NCBI GenBank assembly: GCA_037442205.1
Contig: JBBIQS010000025.1
Location: 1 to 64,000, forward strand
Source: JBBIQS01 sp037442205
GTDB lineage: Bacteria; Myxococcota; Myxococcia; Myxococcales; UBA5297
DNA length: 64,000 bases
Direction: 5' to 3'
Under the pieces are notes generated by a model. It made no database searches. It was not told the origin of the DNA and was given only the letters and a program-made list of their open reading frames with translations. Positions 61,914 through 64,000 of the stretch are shown here, piece by piece; the stretch's first letter is position 1; every line of letters begins with the position of its first letter. The position numbers were made by a program, and so were the translations under genes.

Positions 61914-62891
61914 ATGCGAAAAGCCTTCGACCAGAACGTCTCGCGCAACAAGCCGCGCCTGCGGCTGGGCACCTTCACCGCCGAGCTCGAGCGGCCCGAG
62001 CCCGACCGCCAGCCGGTCCCGGCCAACCCGGTCGCCGCCGCCCAGCCGGTCGAAGCCCCGGCGCCCGGCCCGGTCCACGCCCCGACCGCCACCATCATCG
62101 AGAAGATCGCCGTGGCGGTGGCCGCCGAGCCGATGCACGTCGAGCCGGCCGCGCCCGCCCCGGTCGCCCGCGCCGAGGAGAGCACGCCGACTCCCCGCCC
62201 GCCGCCGGCGCAGCTGTCGCTCGATCCCAAGGAGCGCCGCGATCGGCTCAAGGAGCGGCTGCGCGCCGCCACCGCCCCGGTGGCCCCCTCGCAGCCGACC
62301 CCGCAGACCCCCGGCGAGGCCCGCACCAGCGCCCTGGCGCTGATCGGCGAGCTGCGCGCTCAGCTCGAGCAGGCCCAGACCCTCAACGCCGCCCTCGGCA
62401 AGGATCTGGAGCAGGCCCGCGCCGAGCTCTCCCGCGCCGCCGAGGAGGCCCGCAGCCGCACCGGCGAGGCGCTGCGCATGTCCAGCGAGGTGGCCGAGCG
62501 CTCCAAGCTCATCGCCGAGCTCAAGGGCGAGATGGAGAGCCTGGAGGCCGAGCGCGACGACGCCCTGGTCGAGCTGCGCAGCTCCCGCGGCCTGCTGGAG
62601 ACGGCGCAGAAGGCGCGCGGCGAGGTGGAGCAGAAGCTGGCTTCCCGCGAGGCCGAGCTGGCCGAGTCCTTGACCGAGGAAGAGCGGCTGGCCGGCGAGC
62701 TCGAGTCCAGGAACCAGCAGCTGCTCAAGTCGGAGGCGGCGCTGCAGACCCTGACCGCCGAGCGCGACGCCCTGGCCAAACAGGTGGCCGAGCTGAGCCG
62801 CGAGCGGACCGCGCTCACCGAGTCCCAGCGGGCCCTGGACGAGATCCACCGCGCCCTGGCCGAGGCCCGCTCGCGCGTGGCACCCCGCTAG
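61914..62891 (+). CDS. pomX: PomX-like coiled-coil scaffold
   Basis: A 325-residue protein. The first 19 residues (MRKAFDQNVSRNKPRLRLG) match the N-terminal PomX peptide that activates the PomZ ATPase, including Lys13 and Arg15. A Pro/Ala-rich disordered region (about 25-145) is followed by a long coiled coil (about 150-320). In M. xanthus PomX is the filament-forming scaffold of the Pom cluster, about 400 residues; this one is shorter in the disordered part. A GAGGAAAC ribosome site lies before the ATG. Confidence 0.88.
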   Translation: MRKAFDQNVSRNKPRLRLGTFTAELERPEPDRQPVPANPVAAAQPVEAPAPGPVHAPTATIIEKIAVAVAAEPMHVEPAAPAPVARAEESTPTPRPPPAQLSLDPKERRDRLKERLRAATAPVAPSQPTPQTPGEARTSALALIGELRAQLEQAQTLNAALGKDLEQARAELSRAAEEARSRTGEALRMSSEVAERSKLIAELKGEMESLEAERDDALVELRSSRGLLETAQKARGEVEQKLASREAELAESLTEEERLAGELESRNQQLLKSEAALQTLTAERDALAKQVAELSRERTALTESQRALDEIHRALAEARSRVAPR

Positions 62892-62937
62892 CCGACCACC
62901 GGCAACGTTCCGATTTCAGGAGTCTTTTCCCGATTCG

Positions 62938-62966
62938 TTGCGCCGGGGAAGGCCGGGGACTAGTGT
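62938..62966 (+). promoter_or_regulatory. Promoter of a leaderless DUF4395 mRNA
   Basis: TTGCGC (62938-62943), a 17-base spacer and TAGTGT (62961-62966), then six bases to the ATG at 62973. No ribosome site. This is the clearest leaderless arrangement in the window. Confidence 0.6.
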
Positions 62967-62972
62967 TGTTTC

Positions 62973-63458
62973 ATGATTTCATACTTTCCTGATAGGGTTA
63001 ATGAGCACGCGGCGCGGCTGACGGCGGCCGGGGTGGCGCTGGTCACCGGGCTGAGCCTGGCGCTGGGCTGGACCTGGCCGCTGGCGGTGGTGGCGCTGGG
63101 ATTCGTGGCGCGGGTGCTCTTCGGCCCGCGGCTGAGCGTGCTCTCGCAGCTCTCCTCGGCGCTGGCGCTGCGGCTGGCGGCGCCCAAGCTGGTGACCGGG
63201 GCGCCCAAGCGCTTCGCCCAGGGGATCGGGGCGGCGATGATGGCCGCGGCGGTGGCCAGCGACCTCGCCGGCGCCCCGCGGCTCGGCCTGTCGCTGGCGG
63301 CGGCGGTGGCTGCTTGCGCCTTCCTCGAGGCGGCCTTCGCCTTCTGCGTCGGGTGCCGGATCTACGGGCTCCTGCAGCGACGGGGCTGGATCGCCGCCGA
63401 CGCCTGCCCGGAGTGCGCCGGCGGCCAGTGCCCGGTGCCCGCCCCCGGCGCCCGCTGA
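62973..63458 (+). CDS. DUF4395 family membrane protein
   Basis: A 161-residue membrane protein with about four hydrophobic segments. The FCVGCRIYGLLQRRGW block is typical of DUF4395; a Cys pair (CPECAGGQC) follows near the end. Function unknown; the Cys residues could be redox-active. Independent promoter, so probably not part of the pom operon. Confidence 0.8.
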   Translation: MISYFPDRVNEHAARLTAAGVALVTGLSLALGWTWPLAVVALGFVARVLFGPRLSVLSQLSSALALRLAAPKLVTGAPKRFAQGIGAAMMAAAVASDLAGAPRLGLSLAAAVAACAFLEAAFAFCVGCRIYGLLQRRGWIAADACPECAGGQCPVPAPGAR

Positions 63459-63560
63459 GGCCTTGCCAACCGGCCGTCCCGACTCGCCTTTCCGAGGCCC
63501 GCTGAACAGGCGCGCAAGCCCCCGGCATGAATTCGACCGGCGTGTGTTCAAGGGAACGAG

Positions 63561-63947
63561 ATGTCGGGAATCATGCGAGCAGGAACTTGTGTGGCGGTGC
63601 GTGCGGCTCCGAAGGGGCCGAGTTGCTCCCGGGAGCTGCTGGTCCAGCTCAAGGCGCTGGTCGGCCCGCGCTTCAGCCGCGACAGCGTGCAGCGCCTCGG
63701 CCTGCCGCTGACCGGACGGGTTCCGCCGTCCAGCGATCTGGAGAGCGCCTTCGCCCGCCGGCACTCGTTCGCCGGCATGGGCTGGAGCCAGGCGCGGCAG
63801 ATTCATGTAGACGGCCAGCCGATCACCGCCATCTTCGAGCTCTACGGCGGCGAGTACGCCGTCCAGTTCTTCGACAGAGCCGGTGAGCGGCTGATCGGGG
63901 CCCGCCTGCGCGAGCGCGTCGATTGCGCGCTGCGTTGGGAATGCTGA
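63561..63947 (+). CDS. Hypothetical protein
   Basis: A 128-residue protein without signal peptide or membrane segment. The C-terminal half (RQIHVDGQPITAIFELYGGEYAVQFFDRAGERLIG) looks like a small beta-sheet fold. I recognise no family. A later in-frame ATG (codon 5) is a possible start. Confidence 0.6.
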   Translation: MSGIMRAGTCVAVRAAPKGPSCSRELLVQLKALVGPRFSRDSVQRLGLPLTGRVPPSSDLESAFARRHSFAGMGWSQARQIHVDGQPITAIFELYGGEYAVQFFDRAGERLIGARLRERVDCALRWEC

Positions 63948-64000
63948 GCTGTTTGCCGGCCAAGCAATAGCCGGTTCGCTAGCCCACCGAGGTTGCGCCC

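Noticed and set aside
1..64000. Mobile elements, CRISPR arrays, tRNA or rRNA genes.
   Set aside because: No transposase, integrase or spaced-repeat pattern was seen, and no tRNA-like T-loop/acceptor pattern was found by eye. Small RNAs could still be missed.

Overview
The window is a GC-rich bacterial chromosome segment with about 48 supportable genes on both strands. It contains no insertion sequences, tRNA or rRNA genes, or CRISPR arrays that I can see. It most likely comes from a myxobacterium (Myxococcota). Three things point there: a PomY-PomZ-PomX-like cell-division cluster whose key residues match Myxococcus xanthus numbering as I recall it, a metallophosphoesterase ending in a MYXO-CTERM-like sorting signal, and a high density of lipoproteins and Cys-rich secreted proteins. 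This assignment is inference.

Layout. 1-17.0 kb: the 3' part of a methyl-accepting chemotaxis protein, then a giant single-chain type I fatty acid synthase (about 3485 residues) with its own phosphopantetheinyl transferase (acpS). CheW, CheY-like, CheA and CheC genes follow, with lspA on the opposite strand. 17.0-30.2 kb, mostly minus strand: larC/larB for the nickel-pincer cofactor, a metallopeptidase/beta-propeller/beta-barrel fusion, a DUF1285 protein and a MYXO-CTERM phosphoesterase; then two Bor-like lipoproteins (plus strand), a ChaN-like lipoprotein, and an etfB-etfA-metallo-beta-lactamase operon. 30.4-40.1 kb: an S1-repeat RNA-binding protein, a DHH phosphoesterase, small membrane and hypothetical proteins, an orphan ABC-2 permease, a lipoprotein with seven 44-residue Cys repeats, a divergent GT51-like protein and an SPFH/zinc-ribbon protein. 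40.1-54.3 kb: an outer-membrane barrel, a triple PG-binding/CHAP protein, a transglutaminase-like protein, spmA-spmB, a DJ-1/PfpI protein, a methyltransferase-glycosyltransferase pair, two tandem DUF4139 proteins, PlsC, a LysR regulator and a GAF/HD-GYP protein. 54.6-64 kb: a Tat-exported Rieske protein, a fibrinogen-like secreted protein, an M23 peptidase, a lipoprotein, the Pom cluster, a DUF4395 membrane protein and one unknown.

How the genes work together. fas and acpS form a self-contained unit: synthase plus the enzyme that would arm its carrier domain. It lies between chemosensory genes pointing the same way, which could mean insertion into a che cluster. CheA, CheY, CheW and CheC could form a phosphorelay core, but CheR, CheB and CheD are not in view. 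The Pom genes would place the division site. Several genes (cheW, a Bor-like lipoprotein, a small membrane protein, spmA and the DUF4395 gene) have a -10-like hexamer only 6-7 bases before the start codon, suggesting leaderless mRNAs.

The most notable item is the actinobacterial/fungal-style FAS I in what looks like a myxobacterium. Next are the HD-GYP domain with a roughly 110-residue insertion, the peptidase-propeller-barrel fusion and the intact Pom cluster.
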